Assembly: GCA_946406115.1 (NCBI GenBank)
Contig: OX291543.1
Location: 30,840,815-30,904,814, forward strand
Reading direction: 5' to 3'
DNA length: 64,000 bases
From: Apoda limacodes
Taxonomy: Eukaryota > Arthropoda > Insecta > Lepidoptera > Limacodidae
A program made the position numbers and the translations under genes. Of the stretch, positions 9,701 through 19,289 are shown piece after piece (within the stretch, counting starts at the first letter, position 1; the number at the start of each line of letters is the position of its first letter). The notes below the pieces were generated by a model. The model saw only the letters and a program-made list of their open reading frames with translations, was not told where the DNA came from and ran no database searches.

Positions 9701-10680
9701 GATATAGTGCGGATAATAAAGCCCACTTAAAACATTGTTGATCGTTATTTTTTACATTTATGACTGCTTTTTTACGCTTAATATCTAAAGGTAATTCAAT
9801 AAACGAAGACCCTCGTAAGGGATTGAACTTATTAACATTCATTTCTAAGAACTGAATTTTTTTTAAAGTCCATCCACTATCTTTTGCTTCGAAATCACTC
9901 ATTTTATTTTTAATGTCTTCGCTTAAAGTTTCTAAATAATTTTCTAATTCGTCCCCTAAAGAAATAGTCCAATTTTTTGTTTGAAAATCGAAAGAATTTT
10001 TTAAATCTTTTGTTTCCTGTTCAAAATCTGCATGAATAATAAAATTAACTTTAACAATAGTTAACTCTTTTAAACATTCCTGAACAAGAAATAGTATCGA
10101 CTCTTTAATTGATGCTATGAATACTTCAGGAGTTTGTATTTTAAGTGACTCATTAGCTTTAGGTGATACAATTCTATACGTTAAGACCCGAGACCCAAAA
10201 GCAACTGATATAACAGAGACATTATGTAAATTATGATTATGAATAAGACATTTTTCTTTGTGTTCCTTAGATCGTAAGTGCTGAGCATAGAACCTTTGGC
10301 TAACCTGTAATTCACATATTTGACACATAACGTTCTGTCTATGTGTTGTATTGGCAGATGATGACGTCGATGCTTGTTGTAAATCTTCAACACTAATATC
10401 AGCTTGTCTCTTCAAACCTCGACCGACTTGAATTGAAGATTTTCTGTAGATATAACATGCTTATGTTAATATAAGAACACAAATATGTAACATAAAATTT
10501 AAATAAGTATAGTTAGAATGTATACCTGAATGTTTCCTCAACTTCTTTACAGATGTTAAACAGTGAAGTGTCATAATACGGATTTTCCAGAGCATTATCT
10601 TCATAATTCTCACACGCTCTCATTAGTTCTTTTTCTTCTTCTTCAAAAACATTTTGAAAAAAAACACTTTCTAGTGACAT
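6792..10680 (-). CDS. Protein-primed family B DNA polymerase (two exons)
   Basis: Exon 1 is 10680-10526 and exon 2 is 10443-6792. An 82-base intron with GTATAC donor and TCTACAG acceptor joins them in frame, giving 1268 residues. The long ORF alone has no ATG near its start, which supports the upstream exon. Two C2H2-like fingers (CQICELQV..., CDGCLLYF...) precede the exonuclease motifs FVIYADFEA, HNLSNYDAH and YLRTDVMLL. Polymerase motifs follow: YFDANNLYGWAMSQ, KLMNNAVFGKTMEN and the catalytic LLYTDTDSLVY, then FVGLRSKMYA. All catalytic acidic residues of both activities are visible. The enzyme would replicate the element from a terminal protein primer. The frame is fully open, so this is the best preserved gene of the element. 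Confidence 0.95.
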
Positions 10681-10852
10681 GGTTGAAATAAACCAGTTTA
10701 GCTTTGCTTGTGAATGATGAATTAATAATAAATATAATGTTCGATTTTTCTCTTATATATACAAGTTGATAAGGTGATTACTATATTAGTTGATGGTTAA
10801 TTAATAGTTGCTCGTTACTTATCAATTAGATACTCATAAAATTTTGTAAGGA
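10681..10852. promoter_or_regulatory. Upstream region of the polymerase gene
   Basis: Non-coding bases between polymerase exon 1 and the inner edge of the right terminal repeat, the only space for the polymerase promoter outside the repeat. A minus-strand TATATA-like run lies at about 10752-10762 (TCTTATATATAC on the plus strand), 70-80 bases before the ATG. Its role as a TATA box is inference. Confidence 0.35.
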
Positions 10853-11796
10853 TGGTTCTTATAAATTAATTTAGCTATTAGAGATTACTTTTTAAAAAAG
10901 TATTTTTTACAGTTATTGGTTTCTGCTATTTGCTTCGTGATATCAAATATGATACCCTTCGTTTGCTCATATTTTTCATCTTTTGTATCCGTATAATATT
11001 TGATCCTCACTTCTGAGTGTTTCCAATGTTCATCTACTGGTACTTTTTTCAATTTTATGAGGTCATACACCTCAATTTTTATCAAATGTGTAGCATGAGC
11101 CCCATCATCATTATTAGTAGACAAGTATGTGACACCAGGGATACCATCTTTTGAAGATCTCGCCACTGTAGAGCTGAGTTTCTTTTTCTTCTGATTGGTC
11201 CCCTCAAAGAATGAGTCGATACTATTTCGACGAGACCGTTTGAGCTTTGTTGTTTCTAAGGCCTTCTCAGTTGATTGCTCATCATCCGATGTAGCGTAGT
11301 AGTAATGCTTGAACGTGTTTTCTTCCATTACGTTAAATGTTGAATTCTGTCATAAAATAAGCCTATGTTTTAAAAACATATTTGTATAATAATTTGAATC
11401 AAAAATTTGCCTAAAGTGAAAACCTAAACAAAATTGGTTTAAGTAATAGACATTCAAACAAACACATAGTTTTGAGGGTCTGTAATATATATAATAAATA
11501 TAGATAAAGAATTATAAAGCAAAAAAACACACATACCTCCATAGCTTTTTTTGAAGTAAATAGAACCAGCCTCAGTATCACACAGGATGAATTCAATCAC
11601 TTGATGATAAATTGTAACTCGAATACTCTCGACTATCCTATATATATACGATTTATCTTACAAGTACAAATATAATTAAAAAGGTATTAGGAATGTCACC
11701 ACAAACATCATTATCGCACTCACGACATTGTAATTAAATAAGAATAACTAATGAACGGAAAAATACGATAGACCCATTACGATAATGATATAAATA
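10853..11796 (-). repeat. Right terminal repeat, inner tandem copy (copy 1)
   Basis: About 940 bases, nearly identical to 11822-12760. I saw three differences: T4 versus T3 in the gene near 10980 and 11947, C versus A just upstream of the splice acceptor (11351), and T versus C near 11400. It lacks about 25 bases of the inner edge (GTTGATTTCGAGTAATACTG...) that both the left repeat and copy 2 keep. It ends at ATAAATA and runs straight into copy 2. Confidence 0.9.
10885..11596 (-). CDS. Terminal-repeat-encoded basic protein, right copy 1, spliced, intact
   Basis: Exon 1 is 11596-11537 (20 codons) and exon 2 is 11346-10885. The donor is GGAG|GTATGT and the acceptor ATGACAG; joining them keeps the frame and predicts 173 residues. 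The internal ATG at 11328 gives 147. The protein has a basic, NLS-like segment and no recognised enzymatic motif. The 190-base intron contains poly-T and TATA-like runs. This is the only copy wholly inside the window with no frame damage. The gene reads toward the element centre, tail to tail with nothing, and starts about 200 bases from the outer end of its repeat, so a promoter would sit in the terminal sequence itself. Confidence 0.65.
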
Positions 11797-12765
11797 GTTG
11801 ATTTCGAGTAATACTGAAGCTGGTTCTTATAAATTAATTTAGCTATTAGAGATTACTTTTTAAAAAAGTATTTTTTACAGTTATTGGTTTCTGCTATTTG
11901 CTTCGTGATATCAAATATGATACCCTTCGTTTGCTCATATTTTTCATCTTTGTATCCGTATAATATTTGATCCTCACTTCTGAGTGTTTCCAATGTTCAT
12001 CTACTGGTACTTTTTTCAATTTTATGAGGTCATACACCTCAATTTTTATCAAATGTGTAGCATGAGCCCCATCATCATTATTAGTAGACAAGTATGTGAC
12101 ACCAGGGATACCATCTTTTGAAGATCTCGCCACTGTAGAGCTGAGTTTCTTTTTCTTCTGATTGGTCCCCTCAAAGAATGAGTCGATACTATTTCGACGA
12201 GACCGTTTGAGCTTTGTTGTTTCTAAGGCCTTCTCAGTTGATTGCTCATCATCCGATGTAGCGTAGTAGTAATGCTTGAACGTGTTTTCTTCCATTACGT
12301 TAAATGTTGAATTCTGTAATAAAATAAGCCTATGTTTTAAAAACATATTTGTATAATAATTTGAACCAAAAATTTGCCTAAAGTGAAAACCTAAACAAAA
12401 TTGGTTTAAGTAATAGACATTCAAACAAACACATAGTTTTGAGGGTCTGTAATATATATAATAAATATAGATAAAGAATTATAAAGCAAAAAAACACACA
12501 TACCTCCATAGCTTTTTTTGAAGTAAATAGAACCAGCCTCAGTATCACACAGGATGAATTCAATCACTTGATGATAAATTGTAACTCGAATACTCTCGAC
12601 TATCCTATATATATACGATTTATCTTACAAGTACAAATATAATTAAAAAGGTATTAGGAATGTCACCACAAACATCATTATCGCACTCACGACATTGTAA
12701 TTAAATAAGAATAACTAATGAACGGAAAAATACGATAGACCCATTACGATAATGATATAAATACT
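11797..12765 (-). repeat. Right terminal repeat, outer tandem copy (copy 2)
   Basis: About 968 bases repeating copy 1 in direct orientation, and including the inner-edge bases 11797-11821 found in the left repeat. Its outer end (ATAAATACT) is followed by unrelated sequence, so 12765 is taken as the element terminus. The next bases (TAACAA) would be the 6-base target duplication typical of Polintons; the matching left flank is not in the window. Confidence 0.88.
11853..12563 (-). pseudogene. Terminal-repeat-encoded basic protein, right copy 2, frameshifted
   Basis: Same two-exon gene as in copy 1 (exon 1 12563-12504, acceptor ending at 12314). One T is missing from a short T run near 11947-11953, so the frame shifts after YYTDTK and stops at 11894 with a different tail. 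The last roughly 30 residues of the normal protein are lost. Its splice acceptor (ATTACAG) matches the left copy. Confidence 0.75.
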
Positions 12766-12807
12766 TAACAAAACTACACAGAACCTACAGTGATGTCACG
12801 TGGTAGT

Positions 12808-13195
12808 TCTGGTCAAGCGTGAGTCGACGTATCCCAGACACAGGGGGTGGTTTTGAGAGTGGTCAAGCGCGAGTCGCCACACCCCAGACACAGGGGTGGT
12901 TTTGAGAGTGGTCAAGCGCGAGTCGTGCGGGGGGCAGAAAAGTTTTTAGGCGAGGGGTTGAAGTTGGAGGGTAGTGCGCCAGAACCAACGATGTTTTGAG
13001 AGTGGTCAACCGCGAGTCACGCGGGGGCAGAAAAGTTTTTAGGCGAGGGGTTGGGGTTGGAGGGTAGTGTGCCAGAACCAACGATGTATTGAGAGTGGTC
13101 AAGCGCGAGTCGTACAAAGCAGAAAAAAAGTTGGTGAGCTTTTTTTTAGCCGAGGGGTTGAGGTTGGGGGGAAGTGCGCCAGAACCAACGAATCC
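12808..13195. repeat. GC-rich tandem repeat with 49- and 93-base units
   Basis: Five copies of a core close to GTGGTCAAGCGCGAGTCG start near 12810, 12859, 12908, 13002 and 13095. The first two spacings are 49 bases, the next two 94 and 93. The longer units add a block with GGGGCAGAAAAG, TTTTTAGGCGAGGGGTTG and AGTGCGCCAGAACCAACG. The array is strikingly GC-rich against the AT-rich surroundings and begins about 45 bases from the Polinton terminus. Open frames inside it are by-products of the repeat. Confidence 0.9.
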
Positions 13196-13742
13196 CCTCT
13201 ACTAATAGGCTTATTATCAAGCATTTCTAAAGCGGTTAGTACGAGGAGGCGGTCCATCACATTTCACATTATGATGTGAGTGTATATCCAGCTGCTGGCT
13301 AACGCTTTCTGGGGATCAAGAAAAGATATACATATCCCATTGAGTAGTTTTTTCCTTAAGAACTTTTTGTAACTCCCATTTGACTTTTTAAGTAGGTAAA
13401 TTCACTCAAGTTAAGATCCTGATAACCAACTGATAACCTTATTCTATTTTGCATCTCAAAAGTGTTGATGAGTTAAGAATCTAGAGACATCATAAAGGAT
13501 TAAATATTGTGTAATGATTTATTTATTTACATTATACATACATCTTTAGTACCTATTACAAAAATTAGCTTTCTGGCCTCCTCTCAATTGCAGCAGTTTG
13601 GTGTAAAAATATCTGAAAATACATGGAAATAATGAATTTCAATCAACACAATTGGCATATACTTTAATTAAGTAAGTACACTTATTTATTCTTAAATTGA
13701 AAATAATTGTAAAACTGCTCCTTTATTATAAACTCAACACTC
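13196..13742. other. Spacer and 3' region of the MYND-SET gene
   Basis: No coding sequence seen. A minus-strand AATAAATAAA run lies at about 13521-13532, some 210 bases after the MYND-SET stop, and is the likely polyadenylation signal of that gene. Confidence 0.45.
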
Positions 13743-16018
13743 CTATTTTAGTGTCCTTTGTATTAATACTGTAAATTCTCTAAATCTCTCAAAAACCGCC
13801 ACATATTCTCTACAATATGGCATATCCTTAAAGACGGTTAGCCCCTCACTTATCTTCTCAAAACAACTCTTCATGTCTACTTCATTAGCCAATTTATAAT
13901 CAAGGTCGAAAAAATTCATTTCTAAAAGGAATCGTTTTTGTATATCTAAAAGATTGTTTTGTTTCATAGGTGCCTTGTTTGAGTTCCAATTTTCTGAACA
14001 AATTTGAAATTTACATATAACTCTATATACTCGGTAAAGGGCACAAGATCTCCTAAAACTATCATTGCATTCCATCCACAAAAGTCTGAAACAAAATTTA
14101 ATTTTGAAATAGATACAGTTAACATTGCTCAAGTTTGAGTTTTAGAATGGGCCAAAAAAAAAGATGAAAACTGCGTAATTTTTCGTAAACTTCGTCATAA
14201 TTTTGATTTAGTAAACATTTTATGAAATAAAAACCACATAGTCATTCAGAGACTGTTTTACCGCGGTTTTACCAGTCAATAAAATTGATCACCGTGGACA
14301 TTTATTATAAACATGTATTAGTGTGATTGTTATTTCAAAATAGGGAAGTCATATGCAAAGTTTTATGTTCCTGGGCCTTAAATGTTACAGCAGAAAGGGT
14401 GGTTTTCAATGGGTTCATCTTGTAAAATAAATAATTGTTAGTGTCACAGGATGGCAAAACGGACGGACACCACGAATATGTAAAGGTTTCGTTTTTGCTA
14501 CATATTTGGTTCTTAAACATTACATAACATTACAAGTTTTGTTAAAAATTTATTCATGGTATATTTTATTGTACCTAGTTTTTATACTTTACATACCTAC
14601 TTTAGGCTTTGCCAATAAAAAGTTGAAACAAATATTACCTGCTTGTAGTCAACACAGTTCCTTTCTGAATAGGACGTAAGGCAATCAGTGCGATTTTCCC
14701 GTTAAGTTGTACCTCATAAACATTTGGTTTGCAAGAATGGCTCAATTTAGTGGTAAATGGATAATAGCCTGTAACAACTCCACCTTGACCATTTAATAAC
14801 TGATTTTTTCTAGGCGGTTGGTGTTTGCATGTGATAGGCTTAGAGATGGCAAAACCCACCATTAATCTGGCCATAGCACGTACTGCTTGTAATTTCTGAG
14901 ATTTTTGATTTGGAAAGAAATCAGAATTGTCAATTAATATATTAAGTAAGACTGCAAAATATACTGCAGCATTGAATGTTATCCCATAATTTAAACAATT
15001 TGATGTATCTTTCAGTACAATCACCGCCGAGTATTTGTCATTGCCATCATATATTTCTTTGGTAGATATATTTTTATATTTCCTATAGTCTATAGCACTA
15101 CCAGTGTGAAAATCATTAGCAATTGAAATAAATTCTTCCCATGAACTGACCTTGCTTTCGATTTTCAACGCAATTTTGAAATCAATGTAATGGTCATTAT
15201 GTCTTAAATCGTTTTGAACCAGATGAATAAATTTACACTCTATTAAATGATAGTCTCTCATACATTTTTCACGACACTCGTCGCTGCAGAACAAAGCATA
15301 GCAGCATCTAAGACATGGTTCCAAATTCAAAGATACCTTTTGACAACAGTGACATGACACATAAACGAAGCTTCTTTCAACACTACCAACAAAAATGGAT
15401 TCAACTGCTAAAATTGTTCCAGTCCGAATAGCCTCTGCTGCTACCACTTTAGGCAATTGGTGATCTGTGTCTACTTCCACCATTTTGCTGGCACATGGAA
15501 TGTGAGGATTACGTGGTACATTAAATTCAAAGAAATTTTTAGTAAAATGATCAATATTAATGTTCTTCTTCAATATATTTTTACAGTCTTGTTTTCTTTT
15601 ATTCAATTTCTCAACAATATCAGATGGGCATCCCAAAGAAAAGCACTTCTCTATATCTTTTAAGCAAGCTTTGTAGTTTGCAGTTTTATACAAAAGTGCT
15701 GATCTATTGCTGTATGCAAGCGTCATTGCTCGTGAGCCAAGTGGTGCTCTTAATAGAGCAACATTGTATAATTTTAAGGCCTCATCATATGATATTTTTT
15801 TTGAATGCCTCATTACCACTAATTCGTAGTAAATCAGATTCTTCATCAGATTTCAATTCATTTGGTTGGTTTCTCTTGCCATCAAACTGATAACAAATTT
15901 CCATAAATTTAATCACTGATTCAGATAGAGCGCCATCTTGTATAGCTTTGTACACACCTTTATTTAACGCTGTAGCAGAAAATACATTATTAACATCTGT
16001 TCCACTGTCACTGTTCAT
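13743..16018 (-). pseudogene. SMYD4-like TPR-MYND-SET protein, with frameshift (possibly an assembly error)
   Basis: Exon 1 is 16018-14639 and exon 2 is 14085-13743, joined in phase by CAG|GTAATA and TTTCAG sites; about 573 residues if the frame is mended. An N-terminal TPR-like region (GNEAFKK, YDEALKLYNVALLRAP, LAYSNRSALLY) leads to a MYND zinc finger (CHCCQK, CLRCC, CSDECREKC, HLIEC) and a SET C-core (LSHSCKPNVYEV, then GKIALIALRPIQKGT). SMYD proteins are lysine methyltransferases. Oddities: a run of eight A (plus-strand T8, 15795-15802) puts the TPR out of frame with the rest, and seven would restore it; the usual NHSC asparagine is Ser; and no YG motif or post-SET CxC cysteines follow, either in exon 2 or in the intron. 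It may be a non-catalytic divergent member or a decaying gene. Confidence 0.7.
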
Positions 16019-16103
16019 TGTGCTTAATAAACAGCCACCTAAAAAGATTACAAGTAATTCACATTTATTTATTTCACTACATTACACTACTGATAACACT
16101 ACA
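16019..16103 (-). promoter_or_regulatory. Upstream region of the MYND-SET gene
   Basis: The 85 bases before the ATG at 16018 are AT-rich and carry no ORF. The 5' untranslated region and promoter should lie here, unless displaced by the LINE fragment just upstream. No clear core promoter motif was found. Confidence 0.3.
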
Positions 16104-16800
16104 CTAACTGAAAAGGTTGTTCTTTTGACCCATCCATGTCCGTGTTGTCATCACTACGATGTGATGTGCCTTGGAAAAAAATTCATTTTGTAAAACTAAT
16201 AGTATGGAAAGATAAAATATTTTTCCACCTATCCGTTTGAATAAAAATTCAAGCTTATAAATAAAACAGTATTTTAGATAACAAGAAATGTACGCATTGA
16301 AAAGCACATTGCACTCCTGCGCCGAATACCAGAATACAACAGAATTCCGGGGATGGCCAATTGGGAGCCACTTGAGCTGAACTCCATATTCTATAAGGAG
16401 AAGTAGGGATTGCGCTAACACAATTTTGGTGGAAATAGAAAAGATGTTACGCAATTGTCTTAAAGATTCAATGGAACCCAACATTTTCCTTTATCTATGG
16501 TACCCAAGAAAGTGAACTATTCCTAGATTTGTAACACAACCACTGTAAGGAATATTTACTCCATCCAAATCAAGAAGTATTTTATTTTGCTAGTTAATAT
16601 GTGGTAATAGCTAGGGACTACCAGTAATTATGGCTAGAGATGTGGGGATTAATCTTAAGATTGCAGTTCTTGCTCCACTCACCTAATTATGTTAAGATTG
16701 AGAGTTAATATTTTTGATGGCATTGTTAATATTGATGCATGAGTATAAATTTTAAGGTTGTCTGCATACAGATTGGAGAGAGAAGTTAATTCAAGAGTGA
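16104..16800 (-). mobile_element. Decayed LINE reverse-transcriptase fragment
   Basis: On the minus strand near 16780-16740, a frame reads NLYADNLKIYT, a degraded YADD catalytic box. About 300 bases further on, SIESLRQLRNIF...TKIVLAQSLLLLIEYG resembles the thumb region of non-LTR reverse transcriptases. Stops and shifts separate the parts. The family is not identifiable by eye. Confidence 0.5.
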
Positions 16801-17660
16801 TATTATAGGATGCCTAACAGAATGTCAAAATCTACTGTATTAAAAGCTGTTTTTTATAATAATCAAAAATAATGAGGGATCTTCCCATACACTGTTGAGT
16901 GAGGACACTGACAAGGCCTTTCTCAGTTTGTATATCTTATGCTAAAATTTACAAGAGACATTAATAAAGCTTGTTAAGCCAAGAGAAAGGAACTAGCCAC
17001 ACAGCAGCTGTATGTGCAGCAGAGTGGCCGCTGCTATTAATAGCAATCAAATTTCCGCGACTTTTCCTGGTTAGCCAGGCATTTCTTCAAGTTTTGCCCT
17101 GACCATAATGTGCAAAAATAAAAAAGTGCACCGACAAATAAAACTTGAAAATTAAATATTTAAAATAACGGATTTGATGATTATTTGGATGAAACTCGTA
17201 AACGTCGCCTTCAATTTGCAGTTATTATTTAAGCAAAAAATAAGCTGAGAAAATAGACAGAAAAAAAATCACAAAATCTTTTTTTCACAGTTGGCTGAGA
17301 AGTAAAAAAACTTCATACTCCAAAATTCAACAAGGAAGTTATAAAAGTGGTTATGGAACTTCCGGGTCGAAGTCAAGTTTATTTACACTACCACAGATTT
17401 AGTTTTTTTTACTGCCGTCATTGTGAAAATTGACAGTCAAACACTCGTTGCAAAACGATTGGAAAATAAACTTTACCGCATTGATGCAAAACAAAAAAGG
17501 GGAGATTCGGCATGTGATCAAAGACCTTAAGCGGTGCAAACTATGTCAGTTTGACGAAGTATTCGTTAGTCGAAAGCCAATCTATCTTCTGGTGTAAACA
17601 TGCTGTGGAACCCTTTTTACATAAAGAAAATAATAAAAACGTTACAAAACTATGGCCAAA
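16801..17660. other. Gene-free stretch upstream of the THAP fragment
   Basis: AT-rich, with stops in all frames. Nothing recognisable, apart from continuing LINE-like residue up to about 16920. Confidence 0.4.
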
Positions 17661-18117
17661 ATGCCATGTTGTTCATTTATTAAGTGTGCCAATCACTCCG
17701 GAAGAGAGTCCACAGGAATCACTTTTCACACGTTAGTTTGTAAAATATAATATTTTTTCCAAATAAATGCCACTTTCTATATTATTACCGCAATATGTTT
17801 GTGAAAGCGAAATAGATCTATTAAATCCAGCAAGTGTGAGTGCAACGCAAAATTATACTTATCAGTATTTGCTTTGTTCCCGTTCGTCGGTACCATTAAC
17901 AAAAAAAATCACAACATTTTTGTACATTTTTTTTTAGTGTTTGCAGATATCCTAAAGATGAAGACAAAAATTGTCCGCAAAACAAAGACGGGAACATGAT
18001 TGGGTAGCTACAAATAATAGCCGAGTATGCTCACTCCATTTTAAACCTGACAATATTTATGTTAACAAAAAAAAAGCTTTAAGTAGAATTAAAAAGGGTG
18101 CCGTACTATTTATTCAG
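17661..18117 (+). pseudogene. THAP zinc-finger domain, two exons, frameshifted fragment
   Basis: Exon 1 (17661-17731) encodes MPCCSFIKCANHSG...GITFH, with the first two cysteines of a C2CH THAP finger. After a donor GTTAGT and an acceptor TTTGCAG (exon 2 from 17947), the frame continues as TYPKDED. It then shifts near 17971 into REHDWVATNNSRVCSLHFKPDN and RIKKGAVLFIQ, which supply the conserved DW, the third cysteine, the histidine (CSLHF) and the terminal basic/proline-like segment. A donor CAG|GTATGT follows at 18118. One missing base (or two extra) near 17971 explains the break. No downstream exon is recognisable. It could be the start of a domesticated P-element-type gene or an isolated decayed copy. 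Confidence 0.7.
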
Positions 18118-18760
18118 GTATGTAAATCGGACTCGGAATCTATTTGCAATTCGGGTAAACAAAAAAATAACCTTGACGCGCGTCTTTCGCTTTGTTAGTC
18201 TATTTGCATACACTAAATATATACATAAATATGTGTAGTATTTTTTGTCATCGTAAATTTGGAATTTTGTAGATTTTAGATTTAATCAGTGTTGTGATTT
18301 GAAAACCAGTTAAAGAATGTGAAAATAAAGGTAATCATGTAAGTATTTTAATGAATTATGATTAAATTACCAGAAAAAGTTAACATTAAGTAAAGTTGGG
18401 TTATGTTTACAAGATTTGCATAGAGATTTTGAGTCAGGTATACATAGTTGTATTTAGCTCAATCACAAATTATAAAGTATATGTTGTACCAATATCATAT
18501 GAGCCCAATCTTTGTTTTATCGACACGAAACGTACCGTATCTTCCCTTTTTTGTTTTTATCAATGCTTTACTGGCGATATTTACTTGACAGAGGACAAAA
18601 AGTGAATTAAAACGTTAGATAGGTAATAAAAAAGGTTTTTTAATCAACTTACCACCAACTTAAACAAAAAAAAGCTTTCTTTATCGTTTGAAACATGGAC
18701 ACAAAGAGATAACGAAAGAGAGTACAATCAGTACGATTTTTTCAAATGATAGTCATTTTT
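18118..18760. other. Gene-free stretch
   Basis: AT-rich sequence with no recognisable coding or repeat structure. If the THAP gene continues, this would be its intron. Confidence 0.35.
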
Positions 18761-19170
18761 AGGGTTCCGTACCCAAAGGATACAAATGGGACCCTATTAC
18801 GAAGACTTCGCTGTCCGTCTGTCACCAGGCTTTATCTCATGAACCGTGATAGTTAGGCAGTTGAAATTTTCACAGATGATGTATTTCTGTTACCGCAATA
18901 ACAACAAATACTAAAAACCATTATAAAACCATAACCATAAAAATAAATATTTAAGGGGGCTCCCATCCAACTAACGTGATTTTTTTTACTCGTTTTTGCT
19001 CGATATTGATGACGCCAACAGATAGATGCTTGAAATATTAACAGAATATTTAGTTATATATTCACTTTAAGAATAAATAATTAAATTAAAATAAAACAAA
19101 TATTTAAGGGAGGCAACAAATGTGATTTTTTTGCCGTGAACCCTTCGTGTGCGAGTCCGACTCGCACTTT
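18761..19170. repeat. Interspersed repeat with GGGTTCCGTACC end, copy 1
   Basis: Begins AGGGTTCCGTACCCAAAGG, runs through GACTTCGCTGTCCGTCTGTC and TATTTAAGGGGGCTCCCAT, and ends in GTGCGAGTCCGACTCGCAC, a 7-base palindromic arm. Related copies lie near 35471, 39757 and 47371. The GGTTCC/GGAACC ends are loosely inverted, so a non-autonomous inverted-repeat element is likely. No coding capacity. Confidence 0.7.
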
Positions 19171-19289
19171 TTGAAGATGAATTATACGTCTAGATTCTTT
19201 ACTCAGGCACACGAAATTAGCAAAACCGAGTACCTGCCTTTTCAATTACTTCTGTACGCTGACGCGAACTGTGCTCCCGCGTAAAGTAA

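Larger units (their letters stand above)
1..12765 (-). mobile_element. Polinton/Maverick (adintovirus-like) DNA transposon, left end outside window
   Basis: The gene set is diagnostic: protein-primed DNA polymerase B, A32/FtsK-type packaging ATPase, retroviral-type integrase with chromodomain, adenain-like protease, double-jelly-roll capsid protein and penton-like protein. These lie between long terminal inverted repeats. Core genes run on the minus strand; the repeat-borne gene runs inward from each end. The right boundary is placed at 12765, where the terminal repeat stops after ATAAATACT; read inward this gives an AGT-type terminus, as in known Polintons. The element is about 12 kb in the window, shorter than the usual 15-20 kb. 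Polymerase, ATPase, capsid, penton, protease and one unknown gene are open; integrase and two small genes are broken. The copies of the terminal repeat differ at only a few bases, which indicates recent insertion or homogenisation. Confidence 0.95.

Noticed and set aside
10181..10393. Minus-strand frame of 70 codons overlapping the polymerase N terminus
   Set aside because: Different frame from the zinc-finger coding frame, with no domain; a shadow.
11411..11596. 61-codon frame as a separate gene in the terminal repeat
   Set aside because: Only its first 20 codons are kept as exon 1; the rest runs through a donor site into low-complexity intron.
1..12765. Long terminal repeats of a retrovirus-like element
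   Set aside because: The repeats are inverted, and the element encodes a DNA polymerase B and no reverse transcriptase.
12863..13279. Frames of 84 and 70 codons on both strands
   Set aside because: They arise from the tandem repeat units and repeat the same peptide; no coding evidence.
14335..14520. Frame of 61 codons in the MYND-SET intron as a missing post-SET exon
   Set aside because: Lacks the CxC cysteines and YG motif, and is not flanked by suitable splice sites.
15457..15890. Plus-strand frames opposite the MYND-SET gene
   Set aside because: Shadows of the TPR/MYND coding sequence.
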